Assembly: GCA_963737425.1 (NCBI GenBank)
Contig: CAVTSX010000008.1
Location: 558,001-622,000 of the forward strand
Origin: DASXRA01 sp963737425
GTDB taxonomy: Bacteria; Actinomycetota; Actinomycetes; Mycobacteriales; Jatrophihabitantaceae
DNA: 64,000 nucleotides
Reading direction: 5' to 3'
Part shown: positions 51,989 through 61,305 of the stretch, piece after piece
Position numbering within the stretch: the first letter of the stretch is position 1
Layout: the number at the start of each line of letters is the position of its first letter
The notes under the pieces: model-generated
The model's database searches: none
The model's input: the letters and a program-made list of their open reading frames with translations, nothing else
What the model was told of the DNA's origin: nothing
Made by a program: the position numbers and the translations under genes

Positions 51989-53740
51989 ATGAATTGCCAG
52001 AGACCGCTTATCGCGGTGGTAGCGGGGGCCGCGTCGATCGCATTGATCGCGGCGTGCTCCAGTTCCAATTCGAAGGGTAATCACAACACGGGTGGAGGTA
52101 GTGGCGCCGCACCACCGCCCGGGGCGGGCGCGGGGTCCACGGCGAACGTCGTCAACCCCGGCTTCAACCAAAAGGGTGGGACCGTCGACATCCTGTCCGA
52201 CGCGAACTTCAACCACCTGGACCCCGTCCAGAACTACGTGACGAACTCCGGTGAGTTCGGAAAGCTGATCTACCGCACGCTCACCGTCATCAAGGACACG
52301 CCCGGCCAGAAGCCGACCATCCAGCCCGACATCGCCGAAAGTCTGGGCACGCCGTCGGACGACGACAAGGTATGGACGTTCCACCTGCGCCACGGCCTGA
52401 AGTTCCAGGACGGAACGCCGATCACGGCCGCGGACATCAAGTACAACATCGAGCGCTCTTTCGCGACGGACATCTACAAGGACGGGCCGACCTACATGGC
52501 GGACACGCTCGTCAATTCGAACCACTATGTGGGCCCGTACAAGGACCCGAACAAGGACCTGACCTCGGTGCAGACTCCGGACCCGTTCACGATGGTGTTC
52601 CACTTCCAGGGCCCGCAGCCGGACGCCGACTGGATGATGTCGGAGTTCACGACCGCACCGGTGCCGAAAGCGAAGGACGACAAGCAGAACTACGACTTCC
52701 ACCCCGTCTCGTCGGGTCCGTACATGATCAAGAACTACGTGCCGGACAAGACGCTGACCCTGGTCCGGAATCCGAACTGGAATCCGGCGAGCGATACGTA
52801 CCGTCGCGCCCTGCCGGACCAGTTCGTCGTAACGTTCGGCATCGATCTGCCGACGATCAGCCAGCGCCTGATCGCCGACCAGGGCTCGGACAAGAACGCG
52901 GTGACGCTGGAGAACTCCGGTGCACTGCAGAACGGTGACCTGCCCAAGGTCAAGAACGCCGGCGTCAAGTCCCGGTTCGTCAACGGCCCCGGCCCGTGCA
53001 TCGACTACGAGTTCATCAACGAGCAGAAGATCAAGGATCCCGATGTCCGCAAGGCGATCGCGATGGCGATCAATCGGCAGGCGGTTCAGACGATTTACGG
53101 CGGCGACCTGTTCGGCTCGATCAGCAACACGCTCATCCCGGCCGGCATTGAAGGCTCCGCGCCGCCGGACCTCGGCCTGAAGCCGCAGGGTGACCCGGCC
53201 GCCGCGAAGGCACTGCTCGCCGGCAAGACCGTGCCGACCATCCACTACGGCGTGGCGAGCACCTCGGTGAAGCAGAAGACCGTTGCCACGCAGGTCCAGA
53301 ACGACCTTAAGGCCGTGGGCCTCAACGTTGTGATCGACCAGATTCCGGGCGACTCCTACTACAGCGTCCTGCGCAGCGACAACGCTCCGGACATTGGCCG
53401 CGCAGGCTGGTGCTACGACTGGCCGACGTCGGCTGCGGTCGTGCCTCCGGTGCTCGGGCCGGACTCGAGCGGCAAGACCTGGAGCTCGAACAACTTCTCC
53501 AGGTACTACGACCCGACCGAGTCGGCGAAGATCAGTCAGCTCGCCGTCTCGACCGTCGGACCCGCCGCTGTGGGTAAGAACATGAACGACGCGTTCAACC
53601 AGATCATGACGACGAGCTGGCCACTGCTACCGACGGTCGCCGCGCTCGACCCGCAGGTCGTCGGGTCGAACATTGCCAACGCTGGCGTGTCGCCGATCTT
53701 CTCCGAGATCGACCTGGTCAACATCGGCGTCAAGCACTGA
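51989..53740 (+). CDS. Peptide/oligopeptide ABC-transporter substrate-binding lipoprotein (SBP family 5)
   Basis: A 583-residue lipoprotein that captures peptides (or other oligomers) outside the membrane. The lipobox LIAACSSS puts the acylated Cys at residue 23, followed by a Gly/Ser/Ala/Pro-rich linker. The family-5 core is visible: HLDPVQNYVTNSGEFGKLIY near the start, VWTFHLRHGLKFQDGTPITA, GPYMIKNYVPDKTLTLVRNP and DVRKAIAMAINRQAVQTIYG. No permease or ATPase genes lie next to it, so it is an orphan binding protein that must share a transporter encoded elsewhere. A terminator hairpin follows directly. Confidence 0.92.
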   Translation: MNCQRPLIAVVAGAASIALIAACSSSNSKGNHNTGGGSGAAPPPGAGAGSTANVVNPGFNQKGGTVDILSDANFNHLDPVQNYVTNSGEFGKLIYRTLTVIKDTPGQKPTIQPDIAESLGTPSDDDKVWTFHLRHGLKFQDGTPITAADIKYNIERSFATDIYKDGPTYMADTLVNSNHYVGPYKDPNKDLTSVQTPDPFTMVFHFQGPQPDADWMMSEFTTAPVPKAKDDKQNYDFHPVSSGPYMIKNYVPDKTLTLVRNPNWNPASDTYRRALPDQFVVTFGIDLPTISQRLIADQGSDKNAVTLENSGALQNGDLPKVKNAGVKSRFVNGPGPCIDYEFINEQKIKDPDVRKAIAMAINRQAVQTIYGGDLFGSISNTLIPAGIEGSAPPDLGLKPQGDPAAAKALLAGKTVPTIHYGVASTSVKQKTVATQVQNDLKAVGLNVVIDQIPGDSYYSVLRSDNAPDIGRAGWCYDWPTSAAVVPPVLGPDSSGKTWSSNNFSRYYDPTESAKISQLAVSTVGPAAVGKNMNDAFNQIMTTSWPLLPTVAALDPQVVGSNIANAGVSPIFSEIDLVNIGVKH

Positions 53741-53747
53741 GGAGGCC

Positions 53748-53779
53748 GGCTGGCCCGCGCATTGGTGCGCGGGCCAGCC
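53748..53779 (+). terminator. Intrinsic-like terminator after the lipoprotein gene
   Basis: GGCTGGCCCGCGC, loop ATTGGT, then GCGCGGGCCAGCC form a perfect 13-bp stem eight bases after the stop codon, followed by a short CCACCTTTGTT tract. This is the clearest terminator in the window. Confidence 0.85.
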
Positions 53780-53833
53780 CCACCTTTGTTGTGGAGTAGC
53801 ACGAATCGTCTGGATCAGGCCGCGCGGTGACGA

Positions 53834-54676
53834 TTAGGCGAACCGGTTGATGAAGTCGAGCGCGGTCTGGGCGACCTCGCGCCAGCCGTGGTCGATCGTG
53901 AGGGAGTGGCCTCGGTTCGGGATCTTCACGATCTCCGTCACGGCGGGGTTGCGCTTCTGCCGCTTGTAGGCGGCGTGCGCGATCGCCCACGGCACCGTGT
54001 GGTCCTTCTCGCCGTCGATGATCAGTAGGGGACCGCGGTCGGGGTTCGTCGTGTTCACCTTCGCCTCGGTCCACGGATTGAGGTTCGCGTTGCCCATCTG
54101 CATGAGAGAGATCCCGGGGGCGGCGACGTGGTACGTCTCGTAGAGCTCCTTCGCCTCCTTCTCGTCCAGCGCGTTCACCCAGCCGTACTTGAACTGGTCG
54201 AACGTGAGCGTGATCGCGCGCCCGCGCGTAAGCGGGTTGAGCAGGAACGGGCCCGCCACCTTGAGCACGGAGGGCGGCAGAGGCAGCACGCCGCGGAAGA
54301 TCCCGGGATCGATGGCCACCGTGGCCGCCGAGAGGCCCCGGCCCGCGAGCATCTGCGCCAGCAAGCCCCCGGTCGAGTGGCCCATTACCGATGGCTTCTT
54401 GTCCAAGGCATTGATGATCTCGGTGGTGTGATCGGCGACCTGCTTCAAAGTCTTCTTGGCGAAGACGTCCGGATTCGCCCGGGCCTCTTCCACCGTTTCC
54501 GGATCGTCTGGCCAGTCCGGCGTCAGCGGCGCGTAGCCGGCCTGCTTGAAGAAGTCCGCCCAGTTGGCCCAGCTGCTCGGCAGCAGCCAGAGGCCGTGGA
54601 TGAAGACAACCGGCGTGTTGCCCGAGGCGTTGGCCGCCTCGACCTCCCGGTTCTCGCGCTCGGAAATTGACGCCAT
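53834..54676 (-). CDS. Alpha/beta-hydrolase family protein
   Basis: A 280-residue hydrolase beginning MASISERENREVEAANASGN. The oxyanion region is VVFIHGLWLLPSSW, the nucleophile elbow GHSTGGLLAQ, the Asp lies in LLIIDGEKDHTVP and the His in IPNRGHSLTIDHG, giving a full catalytic triad. There is no signal peptide. ATG 54676 has GGGGG just upstream; the longer open frame upstream crosses the tRNA-like segment and is not coding. It may act on esters, lactones or epoxides; the substrate is unknown. Confidence 0.87.
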   Translation of the reverse strand: MASISERENREVEAANASGNTPVVFIHGLWLLPSSWANWADFFKQAGYAPLTPDWPDDPETVEEARANPDVFAKKTLKQVADHTTEIINALDKKPSVMGHSTGGLLAQMLAGRGLSAATVAIDPGIFRGVLPLPPSVLKVAGPFLLNPLTRGRAITLTFDQFKYGWVNALDEKEAKELYETYHVAAPGISLMQMGNANLNPWTEAKVNTTNPDRGPLLIIDGEKDHTVPWAIAHAAYKRQKRNPAVTEIVKIPNRGHSLTIDHGWREVAQTALDFINRFA

Positions 54677-54746
54677 GCCGAACCCCCCGTCGGTCGGGTA
54701 GAAGTCAACCCGACGCTGGTTGAGTCGACAAGGGGGTCCGGACGAG

Positions 54747-54776
54747 CGGAGCGGCCGGTTTCGAACCGGCGTCCTC
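54747..54776 (-). other. tRNA 3'-end-like segment (T-arm plus acceptor strand)
   Basis: Read on the minus strand, GCCGG-TTCGAAA-CCGGC is a perfect T-stem and loop, directly followed by CGCTCCG as an acceptor-like strand. About 80 bases further 5' a CGGAGGG could nearly pair with it. No D-arm or anticodon arm can be folded between them, so this is not an intact tRNA; it could be a tRNA 3' fragment left by integration or recombination. Confidence 0.35.
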
Positions 54777-55065
54777 GGCCACGAACGGCCTGTTTCCTCG
54801 GGTATAGCCGGCACTCTTGCTCTTGCCCTCCGACTTCGGCCGCCGGCCGGAGATGCCGGAGGGCGAAGTCCCACAACGACGCCAAAGCCGAGTGTCACGC
54901 GCCTCCCGAGAACGCACTGTCACGCAGCCACCGAGACTGCCCACTGGGCGATGCGCAGCAGCCCTGGCCGCGCTGGCAAGGCGGTACAACATCGAAATCC
55001 TCGGGCCGCCGCCCGCGCTGTGACGTCCGTCCGACGTCCTGGGCTACAGACAGCGCCCCGGCACC

Positions 55066-55078
55066 GTCCACAGTGGAC
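55066..55078. repeat. Dispersed palindrome GTCCACAGTGGAC (copy 1)
   Basis: One of four related intergenic palindromes. Its reverse complement shares GTCCACTGTGGACGGTG with the copy at 62564. It is next to the S53 remnant. Confidence 0.5.
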
Positions 55079-55103
55079 GACGTCGGACCTTCGCCACGTC
55101 GGG

Positions 55104-55226
55104 GCGCTGTTCGACGTGAGGTCCGGGTCGAACGGCAGCTGCGGTGGCAGCTATCTGTGCACCGCCGGGCCGGGATACGACGGCCCGACCGGTCTCGGAA
55201 GCCCGAACGGCATCGGCGCGTTCTGA
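55104..55226 (+). pseudogene. C-terminal remnant of an S53 (sedolisin/kumamolisin-like) peptidase
   Basis: The frame ending at TGA 55224-55226 reads FDVRSGSNGSCGG, YLCTAGPGYDGPTGLGSPNG and IGAF. The SGSNG and AGPGYDGPTGLGSPNG motifs are the calcium-binding tail that ends sedolisin-type secreted peptidases. Everything upstream is lost; the preceding codons show no homology. It is a decay product beside the tRNA-like segment and intergenic repeats. Confidence 0.75.
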
Positions 55227-55246
55227 GGGTCAGGCCGAGGCCGCGT

Positions 55247-55294
55247 GATCATGTGCAGATCCAGGTGCCCCGGCGCTGCGATCTGCACATGATC
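55247..55294. terminator. Perfect 15-bp inverted repeat
   Basis: GATCATGTGCAGATC (55247-55261) and GATCTGCACATGATC (55280-55294) with an 18-base loop, about 20 bases after the S53 remnant's stop. It is probably the terminator of the lost peptidase gene or a palindromic repeat element. Confidence 0.55.
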
Positions 55295-55516
55295 GCCGCC
55301 GCCGCCTCGAATCCGGTGCGCGAGTAGCGGGCGAGTGCTGACTGCTTGGCCGCGAAGTCGTACCGGCCCGGCGGCAGCAACGCGATCAGCGCCTCGGCGG
55401 CGGCCGGGAACCCAAGCGCATCAGCGTCGAGTTCGTGATCGCTGTGCGCCGACCAGGCCGGCAATACGGCAACAACCCGCTCCTCATTGCCGGACGGGGA
55501 CGGGCGCTCGGTGAGT

Positions 55517-55529
55517 GTCCACAATGGAC
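55517..55529. repeat. Dispersed palindrome GTCCACAATGGAC (copy 2, degenerate)
   Basis: An imperfect member of the same group, about 300 bases upstream of the GH3 start codon. Only the 13-bp core is shared. Confidence 0.35.
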
Positions 55530-55829
55530 CCTCGGACCTTCGGACTTGAGCGTCCTTTCCGAAATATTCCAGGCACGGTCGTTGTAGACCGCTGCGCCCC
55601 GATTCGGCCGCGCAGGTGGGAAGTCGGGCATTGACGGAGAAGAAGGGGCGTCATTACTCTCAGCCGCGTCGCCTTCGCGGGGGATCTCTCCAATGCGCAC
55701 CTCATCACGCGACATTCCCGAGTCGGTCAGGTATGCCCTGACGCCAATGGGCGCAGGTTGTGCGCGACTTAGGCGGCGGCCGGCACGGACTGCGGCTGAT
55801 TCCACCCCATCACCCAAGGAGGCCGAGTC

Positions 55830-58292
55830 ATGTTCAATTCGCATCCCAAGCGCCGCGTGCGGGGAAGACGGAAGGTGGTATTCGCCGTCGCTGTCGGCGT
55901 CCTGATGGCCGGCGGCCTGTCCGCGTTCGTAAGCCAGGGTGTCGCTGCTCCCGCCCAGGCGGCGCCGTGGCTCGATTCGCACAAGCCGATCACGGCACGC
56001 GTCAACTCCCTGCTGGGCGCGATGACGCTGCCGGAAAAGGTCGGTCAAATGGACCAGCAACTGGTCACCACGCTGACCGACCCCAACAGCACGACCTGCG
56101 GCGACAACGGCTTCAACCTGCCCAACCCGTCGTGCATGCAGAAGGTTCTGATCGATCAGCACGCCGGTTCGATCTTGGCCGGCGGCACGAACAACCCGAT
56201 CGACACGACCGGTCAGGGCGGTGTCGGCAATACCGGTTACGACTGGGCTAACGAATACAACATCATCCAGCAGTACGCCATCCAGAATTCGCGACTGCAC
56301 ATACCGCTGGTCTTCGGCGTCGATGCGGTGCACGGGTTCGGGCATCCGTGGCAGGCGCCGCTGTACCCGCAGTCAATCGGCATGGGCGCCACGTGGGATC
56401 CGGCAGCCGCCAAAGCAGGCGGCGCCGCCACCGCGAACGCTCTGCGGGCGACGGGCTGGGTGTGGGACTTCGCGCCCGTTCAGGACCTTTCTCGTGACAA
56501 CCGGTGGGGCCGAACGTATGAGACGTGGGCCGAGGAACCGGCTCTGTCCGCCGCGATGGGCGGCGCCAACATACAAGGAATGCAGGCATCCGGCCCGGCG
56601 AAATCCCTCGATGTGGCCGCAACCGTCAAGCACTTCGCCGGATACTCGCAGGCAGTGAACGGGCACGACCGCAACGAGGCGCTCCTGCCGCTGAACTACC
56701 TGCAGAGCATGATCCTCCCGTCTTATGCGGGCGGCATTGACGCCGGAGCGGGAACGGTCATGGTCGACTCCGGGTCGATCAACGGCGTTCCGGCCACCGC
56801 GTCGCACTACCTGCTGACTGACGTGCTGCGCAACCAGATGGGCTTCAAGGGCGTCGTGATCAGCGACTACCAAGACGTGCCGGCCATCCAGTCCGCGTAC
56901 CACGTCGCACCGGATCTGGCGGGCGCCATCGCCAAGGCTGTGAACGCCGGCGTCGACATGAGCATGGAGGTCTTCGCTCCCGATCAGTGGCAGACCGCCA
57001 TCCTCCGAGACGTCTCGTCGGGAGCCATTTCCCAAGCACGCATCAATGAGGCGGTACGGCGGATCCTCACGCTGAAGTTCCAGCTCGGCCTGTTCGACCA
57101 GCCGTGCGTCAGCAACCCGAATACGCCGTGCGTCGACGCCAGCAAGGCGAACGCGGCGGTCACGGCCGGACGCGACGCCACGCTAGACGCCGCCCGCGAG
57201 TCGATGACTCTCTTGCGCAACCAGAACAACGCACTTCCGCTGTCGCCGACCAGCAAGGTGGTCGTCACGGGCCCGAGCGCTGATTCGATGACCAACCAGC
57301 TCGGCGGCTGGAGTGTCAGCTGGCAAGGCGTGTTCGGTGCGGGGCACGTCTGCTGCATGGGGCCGGCCAATCAGATCCCGCCGGGTACCACTGTGCTGAA
57401 GGGCATTCAGGCCGCAGACCCGAATGCCGTTTCCGCGCCCGATCAGGCCAGCGCGGTCGCCGCGGCAAAGTCCGCGGACGCCGTGGTCGTGGCCGTCGGG
57501 GAGAAGGCGTACGCCGAGGGTCTTGGTGACAACCCGGCACCCCAGCTGCCACCCGACCAGAAGACGCTGATCAGCGCCCTCGAGGCGACCGGTAAACCGG
57601 TGATCGTCGTCGTGATCGCTGGTCGGCCGGTTGGTCTCGGACCGGCCGAGAATGCCAGTGGCGTCCTCATGGCCTACCAGGGCAGCACCGAAGCCGGGCA
57701 GGCGGTCGCTGACGTGATCTTCGGCAAGGTGAACCCGAGCGGCAAGCTCTCGGTCAGCTGGCCATCCGATGCGGCGAGCGTCGGCGGGGACTTCGACGGC
57801 ACAGCACCATCACCGCTCGGTGATCAGCCGAAGTTCTTCGACCAGCTGCCCGGCACCGGTTCCGGGCCAGGCCACGCCTACAACCCGCTCTACCCATTCG
57901 GGTTCGGCCTGTCGTACACCTCTTTCACCACGAGCAATCTCTCGGTCACGGCCAACGTGTCGACGCACGGCACGGCGACGGCGACGTTCACCGTGGGCAA
58001 TGCCGGAACTCGTAGTGGCACGGACATCGTCCCGGTGTATGTGGCCCAGCCGGTCAGCGGCGTGGTGGTGCCGCCCCAGCGGCTTGTCGGGTTCACCCGC
58101 GTGACACTGGATGCCGGCCAGTCCAAGACGGTGACCGTTCGGTTCCCGATCTCGACACTCGCTGAGAGCCAGGGCGACATCAACGCGGCCGGACCGCCCA
58201 CGGTGGAACCCGGCTCCTACGTCGTCCAGTTGGACAAGAACAGCACCACGCCGTACGACGTCGCCGTATCGGCGCCGTTCACGGTCCACTGA
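55830..58292 (+). CDS. Secreted GH3-family beta-glucosidase
   Basis: An 820-residue exported glycoside hydrolase. A signal peptide (VVFAVAVGVLMAGGLSAFVS, then APAQA) precedes the GH3 N-terminal barrel, which contains LVFGVDAVHGFGHPW, VWDFAPVQDLSRDNRWGRTY, a KHF motif (VKHFAGY) and the nucleophile Asp in GVVISDYQDV. The C-terminal sandwich (GWSVSWQG, VVAVGEKAYAEG) and a fibronectin-III-like end (YPFGFGLSYTSF followed by beta strands) complete the typical layout. It should release glucose from beta-glucan oligosaccharides. It ends at a hairpin terminator. The context is a GH cluster with GH13 and GH92 genes. Confidence 0.93.
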   Translation: MFNSHPKRRVRGRRKVVFAVAVGVLMAGGLSAFVSQGVAAPAQAAPWLDSHKPITARVNSLLGAMTLPEKVGQMDQQLVTTLTDPNSTTCGDNGFNLPNPSCMQKVLIDQHAGSILAGGTNNPIDTTGQGGVGNTGYDWANEYNIIQQYAIQNSRLHIPLVFGVDAVHGFGHPWQAPLYPQSIGMGATWDPAAAKAGGAATANALRATGWVWDFAPVQDLSRDNRWGRTYETWAEEPALSAAMGGANIQGMQASGPAKSLDVAATVKHFAGYSQAVNGHDRNEALLPLNYLQSMILPSYAGGIDAGAGTVMVDSGSINGVPATASHYLLTDVLRNQMGFKGVVISDYQDVPAIQSAYHVAPDLAGAIAKAVNAGVDMSMEVFAPDQWQTAILRDVSSGAISQARINEAVRRILTLKFQLGLFDQPCVSNPNTPCVDASKANAAVTAGRDATLDAARESMTLLRNQNNALPLSPTSKVVVTGPSADSMTNQLGGWSVSWQGVFGAGHVCCMGPANQIPPGTTVLKGIQAADPNAVSAPDQASAVAAAKSADAVVVAVGEKAYAEGLGDNPAPQLPPDQKTLISALEATGKPVIVVVIAGRPVGLGPAENASGVLMAYQGSTEAGQAVADVIFGKVNPSGKLSVSWPSDAASVGGDFDGTAPSPLGDQPKFFDQLPGTGSGPGHAYNPLYPFGFGLSYTSFTTSNLSVTANVSTHGTATATFTVGNAGTRSGTDIVPVYVAQPVSGVVVPPQRLVGFTRVTLDAGQSKTVTVRFPISTLAESQGDINAAGPPTVEPGSYVVQLDKNSTTPYDVAVSAPFTVH

Positions 58293-58308
58293 TTCACGAG
58301 CACGGGAG

Positions 58309-58335
58309 TCGCCGCGCCAAATCCCGGCGCGGCGA
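58309..58335. terminator. Hairpin terminator after the GH3 gene
   Basis: TCGCCGCGCC, loop AAATCCC, GGCGCGGCGA form a 10-bp perfect stem followed by TTCCTTCT, 17 bases after the GH3 stop and before the convergent MFS gene. Confidence 0.75.
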
Positions 58336-58365
58336 TTCCTTCTGATCGGCGGCACCCAGCACAAC

Positions 58366-58386
58366 GGACTGTCCACTGTAGACGGT
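58366..58386. repeat. Dispersed palindrome copy 3 (core GTCCACTGTAGAC)
   Basis: The core at 58371-58383 and flanks (CGGACT before, GGT after) match copy 4 over about 21 bases with one difference. It lies between the convergent GH3 and MFS genes. Confidence 0.5.
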
Positions 58387-58475
58387 CCGTCCGTGGCTGT
58401 GTCCGTGACGCCGGCGCCAAGGCGGTAGCCCACATCATCATGATGCCGCCGCTACCTGATCAAGACCTTCTTGCT

Positions 58476-59667
58476 TCAACGAGAACCGGATGGCGCAACT
58501 GCCGTTCCCGGCGCGCCGCTCGCGCGAGTCTGCGCTCGACGCACGAGCGTGAGCCCCGCCGCTGCGAGCGCGAGGATGACCGGCACGACCCCGAGCGCGG
58601 TGGTCAGCGATGTTGCGTCCGCCAGCGTGCCGACCGTGAGGGGTGCGAGCAGCACGGCGAACGACGTCACCACCACCGCGCGCCCGCTCGCCAGCACCGC
58701 CCCGCCCCGGCACGAGCGCAACCGTCACGGACATCCCCATCGGGAACAGGTTGCCGAGCCCGATCCCGAGCAGGAACAGGCCGGCCAGCGCCTGCACGGG
58801 TCCCGTCGACGGCCACAGGACCGCGAACCCCACGGCGGTGACAGCGATCGCGAGCGCGAGCAGCCGCGCCGGATCGTGCCGGCGCACCAGCCGGCTGCCG
58901 AGCAGGCGCCCGGCCACCACGCCGCCGAAGTAGCCGGCCATCAGGGTCACCGCGGTGTCCGTCGACACGTCCGCGGCGTCCTCGACGAAGCTCGCGCCCC
59001 AGGCGGTGATGCACCACTCGGCTGCAGTCGTACAGAAGAGCATCGCGGCCGCAACCCAGAACACGCGAGGGAGGCGGCCCTGCGCCACCTGCGACGGCAG
59101 TGGCGCGTCGATCGCCAGCCGCCGGTTGCTACACCACGCGAACACGGGGACGACGAGCGAGACCAGCAGCGCGACTCGCCAGCCCGCGTGCAGCGCCGCC
59201 GTCAGCGACAGCACGCCGATCAGCACGACGTAGGCGACGCCGGCCGCCACATTGGCCTCGGCCAGCGCGACGGCGCGGCGTTCGCCGTGGTGGTCGGCGA
59301 GCGCGGCCTGGATCGTCGTGAGCAGCAGCCCACCGCCGACGCCCATGACCAGCGCTGAGCCGACGGTCACCGCGGCGATGCGCCCCGCCGTCAACCCGAT
59401 CGCACCCGCGCCCATCAGCGCGGCCGCTGACCAGAACAGCGGTCGCCGCCCGAGTGAGCGCTCGAGCGGCGCGCAGGTCAAGCCCGCGATCATGCTCCCG
59501 CCCGCGAACGCCGCGACGTGCAGCCCACCCGTCGAGTAGCTCAGGTGAAGCTCGTCGCGCAGGTGCCCGATGATGAGTCCCGGCGCCGCCTGCAGGAAGG
59601 CGAACCAGGCAAGCACCACGTACGCGATCCAGGTGAGGCGATCGCGACGGAACTCAGAGGGGGTCAT
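58476..59667 (-). pseudogene. MFS transporter with a C-terminal frameshift
   Basis: The first about 320 residues form a normal major-facilitator protein (LTWIAYVVLAWFAFLQAAPG; LERSLGRRPLFWSAAALMGA; the loop with LGRRP). After NLFPMGMSVTVALVPGR the original frame turns into Arg-rich non-membrane sequence ending at 58438, while the expected last helices (FAVLLAPLTVGTLADATSLT; LGVVPVILALAAAGLTLV) continue in another frame to a stop at 58476. The slip is near 58,700 in a G-rich run. It overlaps GH13 by ATGA and was probably the sugar or glycoside transporter of that operon. Sequencing error is possible. Confidence 0.75.
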
Positions 59668-61292
59668 GGTGCGGCGAGGACGAGGCCTTCGTGTGGCGCA
59701 AGGCGTAGCGGCGTGCTCGCGCTCGCCGCGTCTTCGGTGCGCTTCGGGTCGCTGGACAGCAGCAGCGCCCCGCTGAACGCTTCGGGCAGTTCGCGCTCCT
59801 CGGCTGCGAAGTTGAGCGCGATGAGCAGGTCGCCGTCAGGGTCGATACGCCGGTAGGCGAAGACGTCGTCGGGGGCGCTTTCGGGGCAGTAGCTGCCGCG
59901 AGTCAGGGCTGGGTAGCGCTTGCGCAGCGCGATCAGCCGTCGGTACAGCGAGAGCATCGAGTCCGGGTCCCGAAGTTGAGCGGCGACGCTCGCGTGGTCG
60001 GCTTCCGGCGGGATCGGTAGCCACGGTCGGCCCGTGGTGAACCCGGCTCCCGGTCCCGCGTCAGCGGGGCTTCGCCACGGCATCGGCGTCCGGACGGGGT
60101 CGCGTCCGTCGACGTCGACGATCATGGCGGCCGGGATCGGCGAGTCGGCGAGGCCGAGCTCTTCGCCTTGGTAGAGGAATGGCGTGCAGCGCAGCGTGAG
60201 CAGCATGATGGCGGCCAGGCGGGCGCGGGCTGCGCCGGCGCCGGCGGCGTCAGGGGCGAGACGCGAGGCGACGCGCGAGTGGTCGTGGTTGTTGAGAATC
60301 CACGCGGCGTATGCACCGTTCGGCGCGTCGACCTCGTGGGTCTCGACGATCCGGCGGAACCCGTCGGCCGACCACCCCTCGCGCATCATGGAGAAGTCGT
60401 GCGCCAAGTGCAGCCGACCGGGCGCCGCGTACTCGGCCAGGCGCGCCTGGTCGAGCACATAGACCTCGCCCACCAATAGCCGATCAGGGAAGCCGTCGGC
60501 GACATGACGCAGATCAGCGAGGCGCTCGAAGACGGTGTCCCAGTCCTCGTCGTGGCGCAAACCAGCTGATTCGCGCGTGGGCTTGGTGATCGGCCACGGG
60601 TTGTCACCGAGTTCGGGGTCCTTGCCGAGGCCCTGGGTGACATCGATGCGGAAGCCGTCGACGCCGCGCCGCAGCCAGAAGCGTTGCACGTCGGCCATGG
60701 CCGCGCGCAGCGACGGGTTGTCCCAGTTGAGGTCCGGCTGGTGCGGGGAGAACGAGTGCAGGTACCACTGACCAGTGGCCTCGTCGTAGCTCCACGCCGG
60801 TCCCACGTCATCGAACGCCGAGAGCCAGTTGTTGGGCGGTTTGCCGTCGTGCCCGTCGGCCCACACATACCAGTCGCGGCGCGACGCGTCGCGCGAGGCG
60901 CGCGCCTCGACGAACCACGGGTGCCTGTCTGACGTGTGGTTGGGCACCCAGTCGACGATCACCCGCAACCCTCGCCGATGCGCCTCGGCGACCAGGTGAT
61001 CGAAGTCCTCGAGGGTCCCGTACGCCGGATCGACCTGGCAGTAGTCGGTGACGTCATAACCGCCGTCGACGCCGCCCGACGGATAGAACGGCGTCAGCCA
61101 GATGGCGTCGACTCCCAGGCCGTCCGGCCCGGACGCCAGGTGGTCGAGGTGCGCGACGACGCCGCGCAGGTCGCCCACGCCGTCGCCGTCGGAGTCGGCG
61201 AACGAGCGCGGGTAGATCTCATAGACCACAGCGCCCTGCCACCACGCGCGGTGGCGCGGCGGATCGGCTGGTGGGTTGGTCAACGTGGCCAT
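59664..61292 (-). CDS. GH13-family alpha-glucosidase (oligo-1,6-glucosidase/alpha-glucosidase group)
   Basis: A 542-residue cytoplasmic GH13 enzyme hydrolysing alpha-linked gluco-oligosaccharides. It begins WWQGAVVYEIYPRSFADSDG; region I is VIVDWVPNHTSD, region II GFRIDVTQGLG (nucleophile Asp), region III LLVGEVYV (acid Glu) and region IV AWILNNHDHSR (Asp). The C-terminal sandwich is short. ATG 61292 has AAAGGGG upstream; a long open frame upstream runs through the operator and the divergent LacI gene and is not used. It forms an operon with the MFS gene and is controlled by the adjacent LacI protein through the dyad at 61306-61339. Confidence 0.92.
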   Translation of the reverse strand: MATLTNPPADPPRHRAWWQGAVVYEIYPRSFADSDGDGVGDLRGVVAHLDHLASGPDGLGVDAIWLTPFYPSGGVDGGYDVTDYCQVDPAYGTLEDFDHLVAEAHRRGLRVIVDWVPNHTSDRHPWFVEARASRDASRRDWYVWADGHDGKPPNNWLSAFDDVGPAWSYDEATGQWYLHSFSPHQPDLNWDNPSLRAAMADVQRFWLRRGVDGFRIDVTQGLGKDPELGDNPWPITKPTRESAGLRHDEDWDTVFERLADLRHVADGFPDRLLVGEVYVLDQARLAEYAAPGRLHLAHDFSMMREGWSADGFRRIVETHEVDAPNGAYAAWILNNHDHSRVASRLAPDAAGAGAARARLAAIMLLTLRCTPFLYQGEELGLADSPIPAAMIVDVDGRDPVRTPMPWRSPADAGPGAGFTTGRPWLPIPPEADHASVAAQLRDPDSMLSLYRRLIALRKRYPALTRGSYCPESAPDDVFAYRRIDPDGDLLIALNFAAEERELPEAFSGALLLSSDPKRTEDAASASTPLRLAPHEGLVLAAP

Positions 61293-61305
61293 GGCGTCCC
61301 CTTTC

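Larger units (their letters stand above)
54777..55829. other. Long low-gene region with remnants (S53 tail, hairpin, repeats)
   Basis: About 1 kb between the alpha/beta-hydrolase and GH3 genes. It contains the S53 peptidase tail (55104-55226), a 15-bp inverted repeat (55247-55294), two GTCCAC-type palindromes (55066, 55517) and a minus-strand frame of 91 codons (55249-55524) that resembles nothing I know. The GH3 promoter must lie in the last 250 bases. Confidence 0.5.

Noticed and set aside
54740..54840. Intact class II tRNA gene
   Set aside because: Only the T-arm and a weak acceptor pairing fit; no D-arm or anticodon stem forms.
55249..55524. 91-codon minus-strand frame in the region before GH3
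   Set aside because: It has no known motif, overlaps the inverted repeat and lacks a clear ribosome site. It could be a small gene, but I cannot support it.
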